Shown: piece after piece, positions 29,428 to 38,462 of the stretch
How positions within the stretch are numbered: the first letter of the stretch is position 1
Layout: the number at the start of each line of letters is the position of its first letter
Source of the DNA: Shewanella inventionis
Lineage (GTDB): Bacteria > Pseudomonadota > Gammaproteobacteria > Enterobacterales > Shewanellaceae
Length of the DNA stretch: 64,000 nucleotides
Assembly: GCF_014641855.1 (NCBI RefSeq)
Contig: NZ_BMII01000019.1
Coordinates: forward strand, 1 to 64,000
Direction: 5' to 3'
Made by a program: the position numbers and the translations under genes
Notes under the pieces: generated by a model
Told to the model about the DNA's origin: nothing
Seen by the model: the letters and a program-made list of their open reading frames with translations, nothing else
Databases searched by the model: none

Positions 29428-29961
29428 ATGAAGATTGTTGGCGATTCTGAACACTTTCAGCAGCCCTATGATAACGATGACGAATACGTCAGCAGAACTG
29501 GATTTAAAAAAGAAAGCGAAGAAGCTCAAGCCCTTGGCATGCGCCTAGTTGCCCTAAGCAAAACCCAATTAGATAAAATGGATCTAGATGAATTTCTTTA
29601 TGACGCCATTTTAAAATCTAAATTGATCAAACAAAAAACTGAAGCATATCGCCGTCATTTACAATATATTGGCAAATTGATGCGTGGTTTTGATCACGAA
29701 CCTATTCAAGCAGCACTAGATAAAGTGTTGAATAAGAATAATAATGAAGCCGCTCAGATACAGATTTTTGAAAAAATGCGCGAGCGTTTATTGACTAACG
29801 GTGACGATGAAGTTCAGGTGCTTTTGGATCAACATCCACATCTAGACCGTCAAAAATTACGTCAGCTGATCCGTCAGGCCAACAAAGAATTAGCGAAAGG
29901 GCCTGAGTCAAAGTCGTCAAAAGAACTGTTTAAGTATTTGAGAGCTGAAATAAAAGACTAA
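29428..29961 (+). CDS. darP: Ribosome biogenesis factor DarP (YjgA, DUF615)
   Basis: The small protein of 177 residues binds late 50S precursors and promotes maturation of the peptidyl transferase centre (family knowledge). The charged helical sequence matches the DUF615 family: SRTGFKKESEEAQALGMRL, LAIRQ-like repeats replaced here by LDEFLYDAILKSK, and the C-terminal HPHLDRQKLRQLIRQANKE. A GAGG ribosome binding site lies before the ATG. It is divergent from pmbA. Confidence 0.95.
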   Translation: MKIVGDSEHFQQPYDNDDEYVSRTGFKKESEEAQALGMRLVALSKTQLDKMDLDEFLYDAILKSKLIKQKTEAYRRHLQYIGKLMRGFDHEPIQAALDKVLNKNNNEAAQIQIFEKMRERLLTNGDDEVQVLLDQHPHLDRQKLRQLIRQANKELAKGPESKSSKELFKYLRAEIKD

Positions 29962-30006
29962 CGTTTATTTACACATTATCTGAATAACAAAATAAGGATG
30001 TTGCTA

Positions 30007-32484
30007 ATGCAGCTTGTAACAACGATACGTGCACTTTTTTTATCTCTTGCTTCAATATTGTTATTTACAGGTTGTAACGGTGCCGCAGACGGCACCGATT
30101 CAGATACATCAGATGACAGTTATAGTCTGTCGGTTAGCTACCAGGATGTAGCCAATGGCCAGTGTGATGCCAGTACCGACAGCTTAATATTTGATCTCAA
30201 TGACAGTGTTTGTGTTGTTGCTAAACTCACATTAGGTAGCGCCAATGTCAGCGGTGCACTCATTGAATTTAGCACCACCAACGCCACACTCAGTAATGCC
30301 TCGGTACTAACAGACTCAAGCGGTATCGCCACCACCTTGTTGAGTTCCACCAGCACAGAAGCGGGCACGCTAACAGCGACCTTTAGCTCAGATGATGAAA
30401 GCATCAGTGCCAGCCGTAATTACCAATTTAAAGAATACACCACTACAACACCGGTAGAGGCGGTGAATTTCACGGTTTCAATTAGTGACAGCAACGGTGT
30501 AACTACCCGTTTTAATGTGGGCGATACGGTGCAACTCAACGCGCAATTAACCGACAGCAGCAACCAGGGTATTGCCAATCAAATTGTTACATTTAATGCC
30601 GGCAGCGCCACACTAACGCCCTCAACAGCACTGACCACAGATACAGGCATTGCCACATTAAGCTTTACCCCGACCGATTCTGAATTAGGAGCCAGTTTAC
30701 TCACGGCCACTGTAGAATATGACGACACCACATTAACCAGCACTAGCGCTTATGAAGTGCTAGCCTCTACCGATGTCATTACTGACGACACAATAAAAAT
30801 AGGGTCTTACAATGCCAGCGGTGAGTTTATTGAAAACGTACTAGGCACCACACTCACTGCTGATGCAGATGGCGAGTATACTATTAGTGCAGGTGGTACT
30901 TTTGGCGTTACCGCCACGTTAGTAACACAAGCAGCTGACGGCACCATTACCCGCCTGCAAAGCCCAATTAGCATTAGTTTTAGTTCAGATTGCACCACTA
31001 ACGACAATGCAACCCTAGATTCTCCAGTCACGACTGTTGCAGGCTCAGCAAGCTCGACATTTTCTGACACCAGCTGTAGTGGCAACAGTGAAAGCACAGA
31101 CACCATCGTCGCCAGCGCAACGGTAAATGACACCAGTTTAAGCGCCAGTTTATCGTTCGCATTAGCACGCCAAACATTATCAAATATTAGTTTTGTGTCT
31201 GCAGACCCAACGCAAATCCGCATCAAAGGTTCTGGTGGCACAGATACCACAGAATCCTCATTGGTAACGTTTTTGGTAAGCAGTGCTAATGGCCAGCCAG
31301 CAGCCCAGCAAGAGGTTGACTTTAGCCTCGACACCACAGTGGGTGGCTTGGTATTTTCTAATGGCGAGACTACTGATAGCAGTATTACTAATTCTGAAGG
31401 TCTGGTAAGTGTGAGAGTGCAAGCTGGTACTATTCCTACGCCTGTACGCGTAATGGCATCAACGACCGATATTGATACTGGCAACACCATTACCAGCCAA
31501 TCTGAACAGCTCACTGTTAACACTGGTTTGCCGCAGCAATTAGGTTTTAGTATTTCAAGTTCAAACAGTAACCCAGAAGCTGGTGATTACAACGGTGAAG
31601 ATGTCACCATTACCGTGTATGCATCTGACAGCTTTGGCAACCCAGCGCCAGACGATACTACAGTTAACTTTACAACAGAAGGCGGCCAAATTGAGCCTTC
31701 ATGTAGCATCGTAAGCGGGAGCTGTAGCGTCACCTGGACATCGGCATCACCACGGGTGAGCGATCACCGCATCACCATTTTAGCTTACGCCCTTGGGCAC
31801 GAGACCTTCTTTGACACCAATGGCAACAACATGTTTGATGATGAAGATGGTAGTGCAGTTGATGGCTGTTTAATTGGCACAACGTCTGAGCCCTGTAGCG
31901 GTAACGGTATGGACATAGAAACCTACCATGACGGTGGTTTTGTTGATTTACCAGATGCCTTTAGAGATGACAATGAGTCTCGTACTTACGATTTAGGTGA
32001 GCCGTACTTTAATACAAAATCAATCGACGAATTCCAAGAAGGTGACGATGTGTTTAACGGCCCTCAGTGCTTGGGCAGTTTATGCAACAGCACGGCCATG
32101 ACAACCTACATCCGTAAAGCCTTGGTGTTAACCATGTCAGGCTCAACAGCCAACTTTACTGTAAGCCAAAATGGTTCAGTGATTACTGATTTTGATAACG
32201 ACATTGAAGACATGGCCAATGGCGACTCAGCAACCTTTACCGTGGTATTAAGCGACAGTGCAGACCAAATACTCCCCTCTGGCACAACCTTGACGGTGAG
32301 CAGTAGCGAAGGTGAATTAACATTTGCGGGATATACTGTGCCTAATCGAAATTCAGCTGGCGGTACCGCTACATCGTTTACACTTAAAAATGAAGACACG
32401 CCAGGAACTAGCCTAATAACCCTAACGGCAACCACACCAAAAGGTGTAACTAGCACCTTGAATTTTTCGGTGACCTTGTTGTAA
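30007..32484 (+). CDS. Bacterial Ig-like (Big-1 type) domain lipoprotein
   Basis: The 825-residue product begins with a lipoprotein signal (LLFTGC) and then has repeated Ig-like beta domains. Each shows features of invasin/intimin Big-1 modules, such as FSTTNATLSNASVLTDSSGIATTLLSST and VNFTTEGGQIEPSCSIVSGSCSVTWTS. Two aspartate-rich stretches near 600-670 (DTNGNNMFDDEDGS and DDNESRTYDLGEPY) look like calcium-binding loops. The composition is rich in S, T and D. It is probably a surface-exposed structural or adhesive protein. The start at 30007 is preferred to the ATG at 29998 because TAAGGA would otherwise abut the start codon. It lies 45 bases after darP without a terminator. Confidence 0.82.
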   Translation: MQLVTTIRALFLSLASILLFTGCNGAADGTDSDTSDDSYSLSVSYQDVANGQCDASTDSLIFDLNDSVCVVAKLTLGSANVSGALIEFSTTNATLSNASVLTDSSGIATTLLSSTSTEAGTLTATFSSDDESISASRNYQFKEYTTTTPVEAVNFTVSISDSNGVTTRFNVGDTVQLNAQLTDSSNQGIANQIVTFNAGSATLTPSTALTTDTGIATLSFTPTDSELGASLLTATVEYDDTTLTSTSAYEVLASTDVITDDTIKIGSYNASGEFIENVLGTTLTADADGEYTISAGGTFGVTATLVTQAADGTITRLQSPISISFSSDCTTNDNATLDSPVTTVAGSASSTFSDTSCSGNSESTDTIVASATVNDTSLSASLSFALARQTLSNISFVSADPTQIRIKGSGGTDTTESSLVTFLVSSANGQPAAQQEVDFSLDTTVGGLVFSNGETTDSSITNSEGLVSVRVQAGTIPTPVRVMASTTDIDTGNTITSQSEQLTVNTGLPQQLGFSISSSNSNPEAGDYNGEDVTITVYASDSFGNPAPDDTTVNFTTEGGQIEPSCSIVSGSCSVTWTSASPRVSDHRITILAYALGHETFFDTNGNNMFDDEDGSAVDGCLIGTTSEPCSGNGMDIETYHDGGFVDLPDAFRDDNESRTYDLGEPYFNTKSIDEFQEGDDVFNGPQCLGSLCNSTAMTTYIRKALVLTMSGSTANFTVSQNGSVITDFDNDIEDMANGDSATFTVVLSDSADQILPSGTTLTVSSSEGELTFAGYTVPNRNSAGGTATSFTLKNEDTPGTSLITLTATTPKGVTSTLNFSVTLL

Positions 32485-32501
32485 CAACCCTTAAAAAACC
32501 T

Positions 32502-32531
32502 AAAGCCTGCTGAAATAGCGGGCTTTTTTTT
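32502..32531 (+). terminator. Terminator of the Ig-like lipoprotein gene
   Basis: AAAGCCTGC pairs with GCGGGCTTT (one G-T pair) around TGAAATA, followed by a run of T, 18 bases after the stop codon. Confidence 0.88.
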
Positions 32532-32685
32532 GGTTGGCATTTGCTAATAAGTTGTTACAATATCGTCCGAAATACGGTAAAAACTGATATTTCAGTCTCC
32601 TATTGCGAGAAACATTATATAAACAGGGCTAGTTTATTAATACGAGAGACAGGTAATGTCTTTCGACGCAGACTAAGGAAAAATA

Positions 32686-33087
32686 ATGCGCAAAACTCAT
32701 GTGATTTCTATGTTAACTGCCGCAGTGCTTCTCAGCGCGTGTGCAGCTAAACCTCCTATCGTGGCACAAAATAAAACAGTTGTAGTCAATGACCAAACTA
32801 TCATTTTTGGCGGCATTTACGACAAAGAAAAAAACAAACTGCAACTTATCGCCAATGGCGACGCAATCATGCAAGGTCGATTCCCTCCTATGACCCCAAC
32901 CCAACACCTTAACGCCAAGCTAAATGGTATGGCTATTAAAGGCGATTGCTATTTTGGTTCTGTTTTAGGCGACCAAGGTGGTGCTTTTGGTGTTGTGGCC
33001 AGTATTGTTCAATCAACAAAAAACAGCACGGCTGACAAGTGCGACATTTTCATTGATGGCGAGCAGAAAGAAACACTCTATTTTTAA
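32686..33087 (+). CDS. Small lipoprotein of unknown function
   Basis: The 133-residue protein has a lipoprotein signal (VLLSAC, cysteine near 19) and a compact hydrophilic body with two further cysteines (KGDCYFGS and DKCDIF) that may form a disulfide in the periplasm. I do not recognise the family. TAAGGA lies 10 bases before the start. It is flanked by a terminator upstream and a LysR gene downstream, so is probably a single-gene unit. Confidence 0.7.
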   Translation: MRKTHVISMLTAAVLLSACAAKPPIVAQNKTVVVNDQTIIFGGIYDKEKNKLQLIANGDAIMQGRFPPMTPTQHLNAKLNGMAIKGDCYFGSVLGDQGGAFGVVASIVQSTKNSTADKCDIFIDGEQKETLYF

Positions 33088-33346
33088 ATAAACCAAGCCA
33101 ATAAGTACTAGCCCTGCTTTATTTTTGATAACAAATCGCACCAACAGGGTGCACCAATGTGTCGACAAAGCACTAACACGACTCAAATGCTAAATAGTAA
33201 GCATTCCAACATATTGTTATGTAATAATTTTATAGCATGGTCTAAACTTTGCTGCATTCATTGCTATATCGTCTATCACCACTCTCGACCTATTGTCATG
33301 ATTTTCATTAATCCTAAGGTCATTATTTGCTTTTGTAGAGAATTGA

Positions 33347-34237
33347 ATGCTCCCTTTACATACCTCAATGCGCGGTTTACGGTGTTTTTGTGTAGCTGCC
33401 GAATGTTTAAGTTTTAAAGAGACAGCACAAAAGCTGTACCTTACGCCTTCGGCTGTTAGCCATCAAATAAAGCAACTTGAAGAAACCCTCAACCAAACGC
33501 TCTTTATTCGTCAAACTCGCTCAATAGCATTAACAGAAGTTGGCGCTCGGTTTTATCAGGCCATTGAGCCCATTATGCAGCAATTGGTTAATACGGTTAG
33601 CGAGTTTAATCAGTCAGATCGTATGCTTGAAGTGAGCATATCCATGCCTGAGTTTTTCGCCAGCGAGCTGTTTATGCCCAAACTGATTGGGTGGTCATCG
33701 AGTTACCCCAACATCAATCTAAAACTTGAAACCATTAAGTCTCGCAGTGATGTGATTAAGCATACAGACGTGTCAATTATGCTCTCAGGTAAGCAGCAAG
33801 CCAGTGACGATGTTTATGATTTATTTCCTATCACGTATATTCCGGCCTGTAATCCGCAACTCCACAGCGAGCTGTCCTCACAAGGCTTTAAAGCATTAAC
33901 CAAAGTGCCGTTAATATTACATAAAGCTAGGCCTTACGCCTGGCACCAATGGGCCGAAAATATTGGGTATGATCAATTTAAACCTAAACAAATTATTCAA
34001 TTAGACAGTATGTTCAGTGTCGCCCGCGCAGCAGAACAAGGGCTTGGAGTTGCGCTAATTCCGTTACCTATCAGCCAGGCATGGTTTGATAATCACACGC
34101 TTATATCCTTGTTCCCTCAGCCACTTTATAGCCACGACCGCTATTACCTGGTACGCCACACCAACGAGCAACATCGCCCCGAGGTGCAACTGCTTATTGA
34201 CTGGATCCTTAAAAGCTTTCATGACGAAAGCCAGTAG
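33347..34237 (+). CDS. LysR family transcriptional regulator, GcvA-like
   Basis: The N-terminal winged helix-turn-helix is clear: LRCFCVAAECLSFKETAQKL, then TPSAVSHQIKQLEETLNQTLF. The effector-binding domain spans about 95-290 and ends with HRPEVQLLIDWIL. Total length is 296, normal for the family. The N-terminal LPLHTSMRGLRCF pattern is typical of the GcvA/AmpR-like subgroup, but with no divergent partner gene the target cannot be named. Its promoter lies in the 259-base gap upstream, where I see nothing else. Confidence 0.9.
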   Translation: MLPLHTSMRGLRCFCVAAECLSFKETAQKLYLTPSAVSHQIKQLEETLNQTLFIRQTRSIALTEVGARFYQAIEPIMQQLVNTVSEFNQSDRMLEVSISMPEFFASELFMPKLIGWSSSYPNINLKLETIKSRSDVIKHTDVSIMLSGKQQASDDVYDLFPITYIPACNPQLHSELSSQGFKALTKVPLILHKARPYAWHQWAENIGYDQFKPKQIIQLDSMFSVARAAEQGLGVALIPLPISQAWFDNHTLISLFPQPLYSHDRYYLVRHTNEQHRPEVQLLIDWILKSFHDESQ

Positions 34238-34442
34238 TAACTTGAAATATCATAAGCCTTCTTTTGGCGTCGATTACGTTGCGTGTTCGCGGCGCCATTG
34301 AGTCTTTCCATGCGTACACAACACATAAAATGTGACACCACAACGAAAACAAAATACCTCTTAATGTATAGGTGAATTATTTTAATCCATTAATGCGTTT
34401 TTTATCGTTTGTCGCCTGTATTCCTTTTCACTAAAGTTCACC

Positions 34443-34459
34443 TGTAGCGCGGCGCTACA
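34443..34459 (+). promoter_or_regulatory. Inverted repeat in the leader of the TPR gene
   Basis: TGTAGCG-CGG-CGCTACA is a perfect 7-bp stem, 21 bases upstream of the next start codon, and GC-rich in an AT-rich region. It may be an operator or an RNA hairpin close to the ribosome binding site. Confidence 0.35.
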
Positions 34460-34480
34460 ACAACTTAAAAGGAGCAAACC

Positions 34481-34993
34481 ATGAAAAAGAGCATTGTTAA
34501 TGGCCTAATCTGTGCCTCAGTATTACTTACCACATCAACAAGTGTGATGGCCGATATACAAGGCCAAGCGTTAAGCAGTACTGCATATAAAATGGTATTA
34601 ATTGAAGATGTACCAGGTGTAACAGCATTGCAAGCTGGTAATGTAGAAGAAGGGCTAACTGCAACTCTGTCTGCAAGTAAATATACGGTTGACGACTATT
34701 CTCGCAACGTGAACTTATGCGCAGGTTACATTCAAATGTCTGACATGGAAAAAGCAGAAAAAGCCTGTAGCGCCGCCGTAAAAAGCGCTCGCACTCAAGT
34801 CGCTATTCCATCAATGTCAGTGCGTGCTTATGCATACAATAACCGTGGTGTGATGAAGCTTCTCAACAACGACAATTTAGGCGCATTAGAAGACTTTAAG
34901 CGCGCAGCAAAAGCTGACAGCAGCAGTATCTACAAGCACAATCTTGAACGCCTAGAAGCAGCATTAAACACAGCTCAATCAGGGGTGCTATAA
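34481..34993 (+). CDS. Exported TPR-repeat protein
   Basis: The 170-residue protein has a signal peptide (about 1-24, cut after VMA) and at least two tetratricopeptide-like helical pairs (NLCAGYIQMSDMEKAEKACSAA; AYNNRGVMKLLNNDNLGALEDFKRAAKADS). TPR repeats mediate protein contacts, so it probably acts in the periplasm as an adaptor. The partner is unknown. AAAAGGAG gives a strong ribosome binding site. Similar small exported TPR proteins are common in Shewanella (recollection, not checked). Confidence 0.8.
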   Translation: MKKSIVNGLICASVLLTTSTSVMADIQGQALSSTAYKMVLIEDVPGVTALQAGNVEEGLTATLSASKYTVDDYSRNVNLCAGYIQMSDMEKAEKACSAAVKSARTQVAIPSMSVRAYAYNNRGVMKLLNNDNLGALEDFKRAAKADSSSIYKHNLERLEAALNTAQSGVL

Positions 34994-35076
34994 TTGGAGG
35001 TTGACCAAAAACCGTTACGGTTCACGTCAATCAACTTGATACCCTTTAGGGCCAATCACAGCACTCTCAATGTGAT

Positions 35077-35118
35077 AAAATAGACAGGCGGAACAGTTGA
35101 CTACCTGTCTATTTTTTT
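35077..35118. terminator. Terminator between the TPR gene and the export operon
   Basis: AAAATAGACAGG pairs with CCTGTCTATTTT, 12 bp, around a 15-base loop, and is followed by further T. The A-rich left flank makes it usable for the minus-strand export operon too. Confidence 0.85.
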
Positions 35119-35121
35119 ACC

Positions 35122-36285
35122 CTACTCGCTTAACACGTCACTTTTTATGCCAACCGCTTGCTTTTGTTTTTGCGCAACAGCCCAAATAGCAAGGCAAACA
35201 AACACAGCAAATAAAACCCAAAGTTGTAGCCACTTGGGTTGTACCGCAGACCACAGCGCACCGAGTTGATTTAACTCTAGCATTCCCATAATAGCCGGCA
35301 CAGCAGGAATAACCTGCGACACAGCAACAAGAGGCTCTGGGATCAATGCGATGGGCCACACAAACCCCGATACAAAAAGTACCGGCATCGACATCAATAA
35401 ATACAATTGGGTAGGAAAGTCACGCCGCTTAAACATGCAACTCAACAGTATTCCTAATGCACCTGTTGCTAATAAAAAAGGCAACATAAACAAAGCAACT
35501 TCGATAATAGTTGCCAAAACACTCACTTGATACCAATAAAAACAGTAACCCAAATAAAAACCACTAAACACGCCATACATGAGTAAAAATACACTTAATC
35601 GGGCCATCACTAACAAGCCTGGGCTAACCTGTTGCCAATAGCCTTTTTTGCGCCATTGTCCCGCCCCTAAAATGCCTGTACCAATTAACAACGTTTGATG
35701 CAAAATGAGTAAAAATAGCCCGGGCACCACATACGGGGTGTATCCAAGGCTTGGGTTAAATACAGGATTGGCATTAATATTAATTGAGTTAACACTTTGC
35801 TCTGCCAGCTGCGGATTTTGCCCCCGAGACAATAAACCAATAAGTTGCACATGTTTACTGGCATCAATTCCTGCTGCAACTAAGCCCTCTGCTACCGCCG
35901 AATAAATTAAAAAGTAACTGGCATCGCCGCCATAACTTAAGGTTGCCCCCTTACCTATTAATAGATCTCGCCTAAAGTTTGCCGGGATCACTAACAAGCC
36001 GTGAGCTTTGCCCTGGTTTACCCAAGCTTGGGCTTCATCAATACTGGCTAAGTTAGCCAGTATATGTATTTTGGCACTGGCATCAGCATGACGGGTCACT
36101 AAGCGGCTAAGCGAGGAATTATCGTGATCAACCACCACCACTTGCTGCTCTGTTGGCACCTGTTGCAAATAAGGAAGCGGATACAGTACCGAATAAAATA
36201 ACACCCCGCCAAATAGCGTCACCGCGATGGCCTTGTCGGCCAAAATGGCTTTTACTTCAGCCAGCATTAACTGCCAAAAACTCAT
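35122..36285 (-). CDS. ABC-2 type transport permease, second copy
   Basis: The 387-residue protein follows the ABC2_membrane_3 plan: one N-terminal helix (about 20-38), a periplasmic domain (about 40-170; VVVVDHDNSSLSRLV, GKAHGLLVIPANFRRDL) and five to six C-terminal helices. It resembles the permease of the E. coli YhiI-RbbA-YhhJ and YbhFSR systems. It ends the operon TolC - HlyD - permease - permease, and its start overlaps the previous gene by 4 bases. No Walker motif is present in it. Confidence 0.88.
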   Translation of the reverse strand: MSFWQLMLAEVKAILADKAIAVTLFGGVLFYSVLYPLPYLQQVPTEQQVVVVDHDNSSLSRLVTRHADASAKIHILANLASIDEAQAWVNQGKAHGLLVIPANFRRDLLIGKGATLSYGGDASYFLIYSAVAEGLVAAGIDASKHVQLIGLLSRGQNPQLAEQSVNSININANPVFNPSLGYTPYVVPGLFLLILHQTLLIGTGILGAGQWRKKGYWQQVSPGLLVMARLSVFLLMYGVFSGFYLGYCFYWYQVSVLATIIEVALFMLPFLLATGALGILLSCMFKRRDFPTQLYLLMSMPVLFVSGFVWPIALIPEPLVAVSQVIPAVPAIMGMLELNQLGALWSAVQPKWLQLWVLFAVFVCLAIWAVAQKQKQAVGIKSDVLSE

Positions 36286-37454
36286 TGGCTCGCCTCCTGG
36301 TCGCTTATGGTGGTGCTCAATTGATTACGAGGCAGCTGTTTGGCTTTATGGGCTAACCACACAATCACGGGCACTAGCAATAAAAAGCCCCAATAGGAAC
36401 CCATTTGTGCCACAACATAGGGTAGGTCGACACCATAGCTAATGACGCTTACATGAGAGTCAATGTAATGGCTCGATGGCATCACTAAGCGCCACCACTG
36501 AGCAAGCAAAGGCATATCATTAACCGGAAAGGTTATTCCCATAAATGCAAAGGCTGGAGCCAATAATGCCGTGCAAAAACTCACGGTACGCGCGCTATCT
36601 CGCATGGCCATAAAAATCACCAACACCAGTGTCCATAACGCCAGTAACATAGCAAATTGCGCCAGCACTAAATCAATCAACGCGCCAGCTGCTGGCAGGC
36701 TTAGGTAATGATAAAGCCACAATAAAATAAACCCGCTATGCAATAACATAATAGGGCTATAAAGCAGTATTTTGGTGGCAATAAGCGCCCCAATATTATG
36801 GGGTAAATAATAACGTTCTTGATGCAGAATCAGCTCTTTATTAAGGCTGTTCACAAACACCAACATCGCTAACAATTGCCATAACGCGATAAGAATGGGC
36901 GGCACTAAAAAGCCAACGTAATTGTTGTTACGATTAAACAATGCCGTGGTTTGATTAGTGATTGGCGTGAGGCTGACGTCAACTGTGGCTTTATTGGCCC
37001 CGTTAAGCAATAACCTTTGTTGGCCAATATGACTTAGACCTTCTGCCAGGCTCAACTGTAATTGACTAGACAGTAATTTACCCACTAGTAAAAACTGGCT
37101 GTTGTAGCGAATATCGATGGTGGGTTGATGCCCAGTAAGCAGATCTTTTTTTAGCTGATAAGGCAAGACAACCATTGCGTATACTTGAGTTTGACGCATG
37201 GCCTCAATTGCTTGAGCTTCATTAGCAAACGATTGCGGCGCAATCACTGAGTTGGCCAACAGCTGACGGCTCAGCATTCGGCTAATTTGGCTGTTATCCA
37301 GATCCACTAGCGCCACGGGCAGTTGCCGTGGTAAACCTGCACTAAACAACCACCATAGCGCCAACACACCAATCAGCGGAATATAGCTTATCAATGCGAG
37401 CTGCCAGGGAGAATGCCACAGTATGTTGAGTTCTCGCTTAAATAACTGTCTCAT
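36282..37454 (-). CDS. ABC-2 type transport permease, first copy
   Basis: The 390-residue protein has the same plan as the next gene: N-terminal helix (about 15-40), periplasmic domain (VALVDLDNSQISRMLSRQL, QVYAMVVLPYQLKKDLL) and C-terminal helices. The two permeases are clearly homologous and may form a heterodimeric channel. The expected ATP-binding subunit is not encoded in the operon or fused to either permease. The start follows the HlyD-like gene by 21 bases. Confidence 0.88.
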   Translation of the reverse strand: MRQLFKRELNILWHSPWQLALISYIPLIGVLALWWLFSAGLPRQLPVALVDLDNSQISRMLSRQLLANSVIAPQSFANEAQAIEAMRQTQVYAMVVLPYQLKKDLLTGHQPTIDIRYNSQFLLVGKLLSSQLQLSLAEGLSHIGQQRLLLNGANKATVDVSLTPITNQTTALFNRNNNYVGFLVPPILIALWQLLAMLVFVNSLNKELILHQERYYLPHNIGALIATKILLYSPIMLLHSGFILLWLYHYLSLPAAGALIDLVLAQFAMLLALWTLVLVIFMAMRDSARTVSFCTALLAPAFAFMGITFPVNDMPLLAQWWRLVMPSSHYIDSHVSVISYGVDLPYVVAQMGSYWGFLLLVPVIVWLAHKAKQLPRNQLSTTISDQEASQ

Positions 37455-37475
37455 TATTAAGCCTTAAAATGTGGC

Positions 37476-38462
37476 TTACTGGTCAAGTTTGTCTAGACGA
37501 AATATGACCGACATGCCAACGCGTAAATCGGCTATAGGTTGCTTTGGTGTCAACTCGACCTCAAAGGTGCGCATATCAAAATCGTGGCCGCTTTCAGTTG
37601 AGCGCCAGGTGGCAAAGTTACCCATTACACTAATGTGCGACACCACAAAATCAACCTTTTGCTGCAGCGCAGGAATGGCCAAGGTTAAGGTTTGTCCTTG
37701 CTTAAATAGACTGAGCTGGTCTTCGCGCACTTGCATAACAGCCCAGGCATCTGACATATCAATAATACTCACCACAGGGAAGCCGCTCGGAGCAAGCTCG
37801 CCAGCTTGGAGCAATACATCACTTACTTCAGCTTGTTTTGGCGAGCGCATTTGGCTGTCGGCTAAAATGGCATTCACTTCTTTCACTGCACCTTCTGCCA
37901 TACGGGTTTGGCCCGCAGCTGCGGCTTTGGTTTCACTGCGAGCGCCTTCTTCGGCCATTTGATACATGGCAAGAGCGGCTTGCTCTGTGTATTTTGCCGC
38001 TTGCCATTGAGTGTATGCTTCATCGCGTTTTTGCCGGGCAATCACGCCTTCGTTAAATAAGTTTTCAACACGTTGATAAGTGGTAAGGCTAAGCGCTGTC
38101 GCGGCTTGTGCTTTACGCCATTGCTCTTGTGCGGCGGTAACTTCTTGTTGTCTGGCACCATTATTAGCTTGCTGCTGCATTGCGTTAGCAGCATCTAATC
38201 CGCCTTGTGCTTGCATTAGTTTTGCGTCTAACTCAGGGCTACTTATGGCAAATAAAATATCACCTTGAGCCACTTTATCGCCTTTACGCACTAACACCTG
38301 CTCAATACGACCCGGGACTTTTGAGGAAATATTGTATTCGCGCGCCTCAATTTGCCCTTGCAACACCATAGGCTTGGGGGTAAACGCCAGCATAAGCCCA
38401 TAGCCTAGCAGTAACAATAACAACAGCAATGCCAATACGGCGATAACTCTATTGGTCCGCAT
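37476..38462 (-). CDS. HlyD family membrane fusion protein
   Basis: This periplasmic adaptor links inner membrane permeases to a TolC channel. The 328 residues show an N-terminal membrane anchor (IAVLALLLLLLLLGYG), the first lipoyl half (LQGQIEAREYNISSKVPGRI, VRKGDKVAQGDILFAI), a coiled-coil hairpin (about 80-190), and the second lipoyl half and beta-barrel (PVVSIIDMSDAWAVMQVRE). It resembles YhiI/YbhG. The start at 38462 is chosen because GGGAG precedes it; a longer reading would intrude into the TolC gene. It overlaps the TolC gene end by 14 bases. Confidence 0.9.
   Translation of the reverse strand: MRTNRVIAVLALLLLLLLLGYGLMLAFTPKPMVLQGQIEAREYNISSKVPGRIEQVLVRKGDKVAQGDILFAISSPELDAKLMQAQGGLDAANAMQQQANNGARQQEVTAAQEQWRKAQAATALSLTTYQRVENLFNEGVIARQKRDEAYTQWQAAKYTEQAALAMYQMAEEGARSETKAAAAGQTRMAEGAVKEVNAILADSQMRSPKQAEVSDVLLQAGELAPSGFPVVSIIDMSDAWAVMQVREDQLSLFKQGQTLTLAIPALQQKVDFVVSHISVMGNFATWRSTESGHDFDMRTFEVELTPKQPIADLRVGMSVIFRLDKLDQ

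Noticed and set aside
30807-31523. Long minus-strand reading frame of 238 codons inside the Ig-like lipoprotein gene
   Set aside because: It is antisense to a well-supported protein, arises from biased S/T codons, and has no family resemblance or ribosome binding site.
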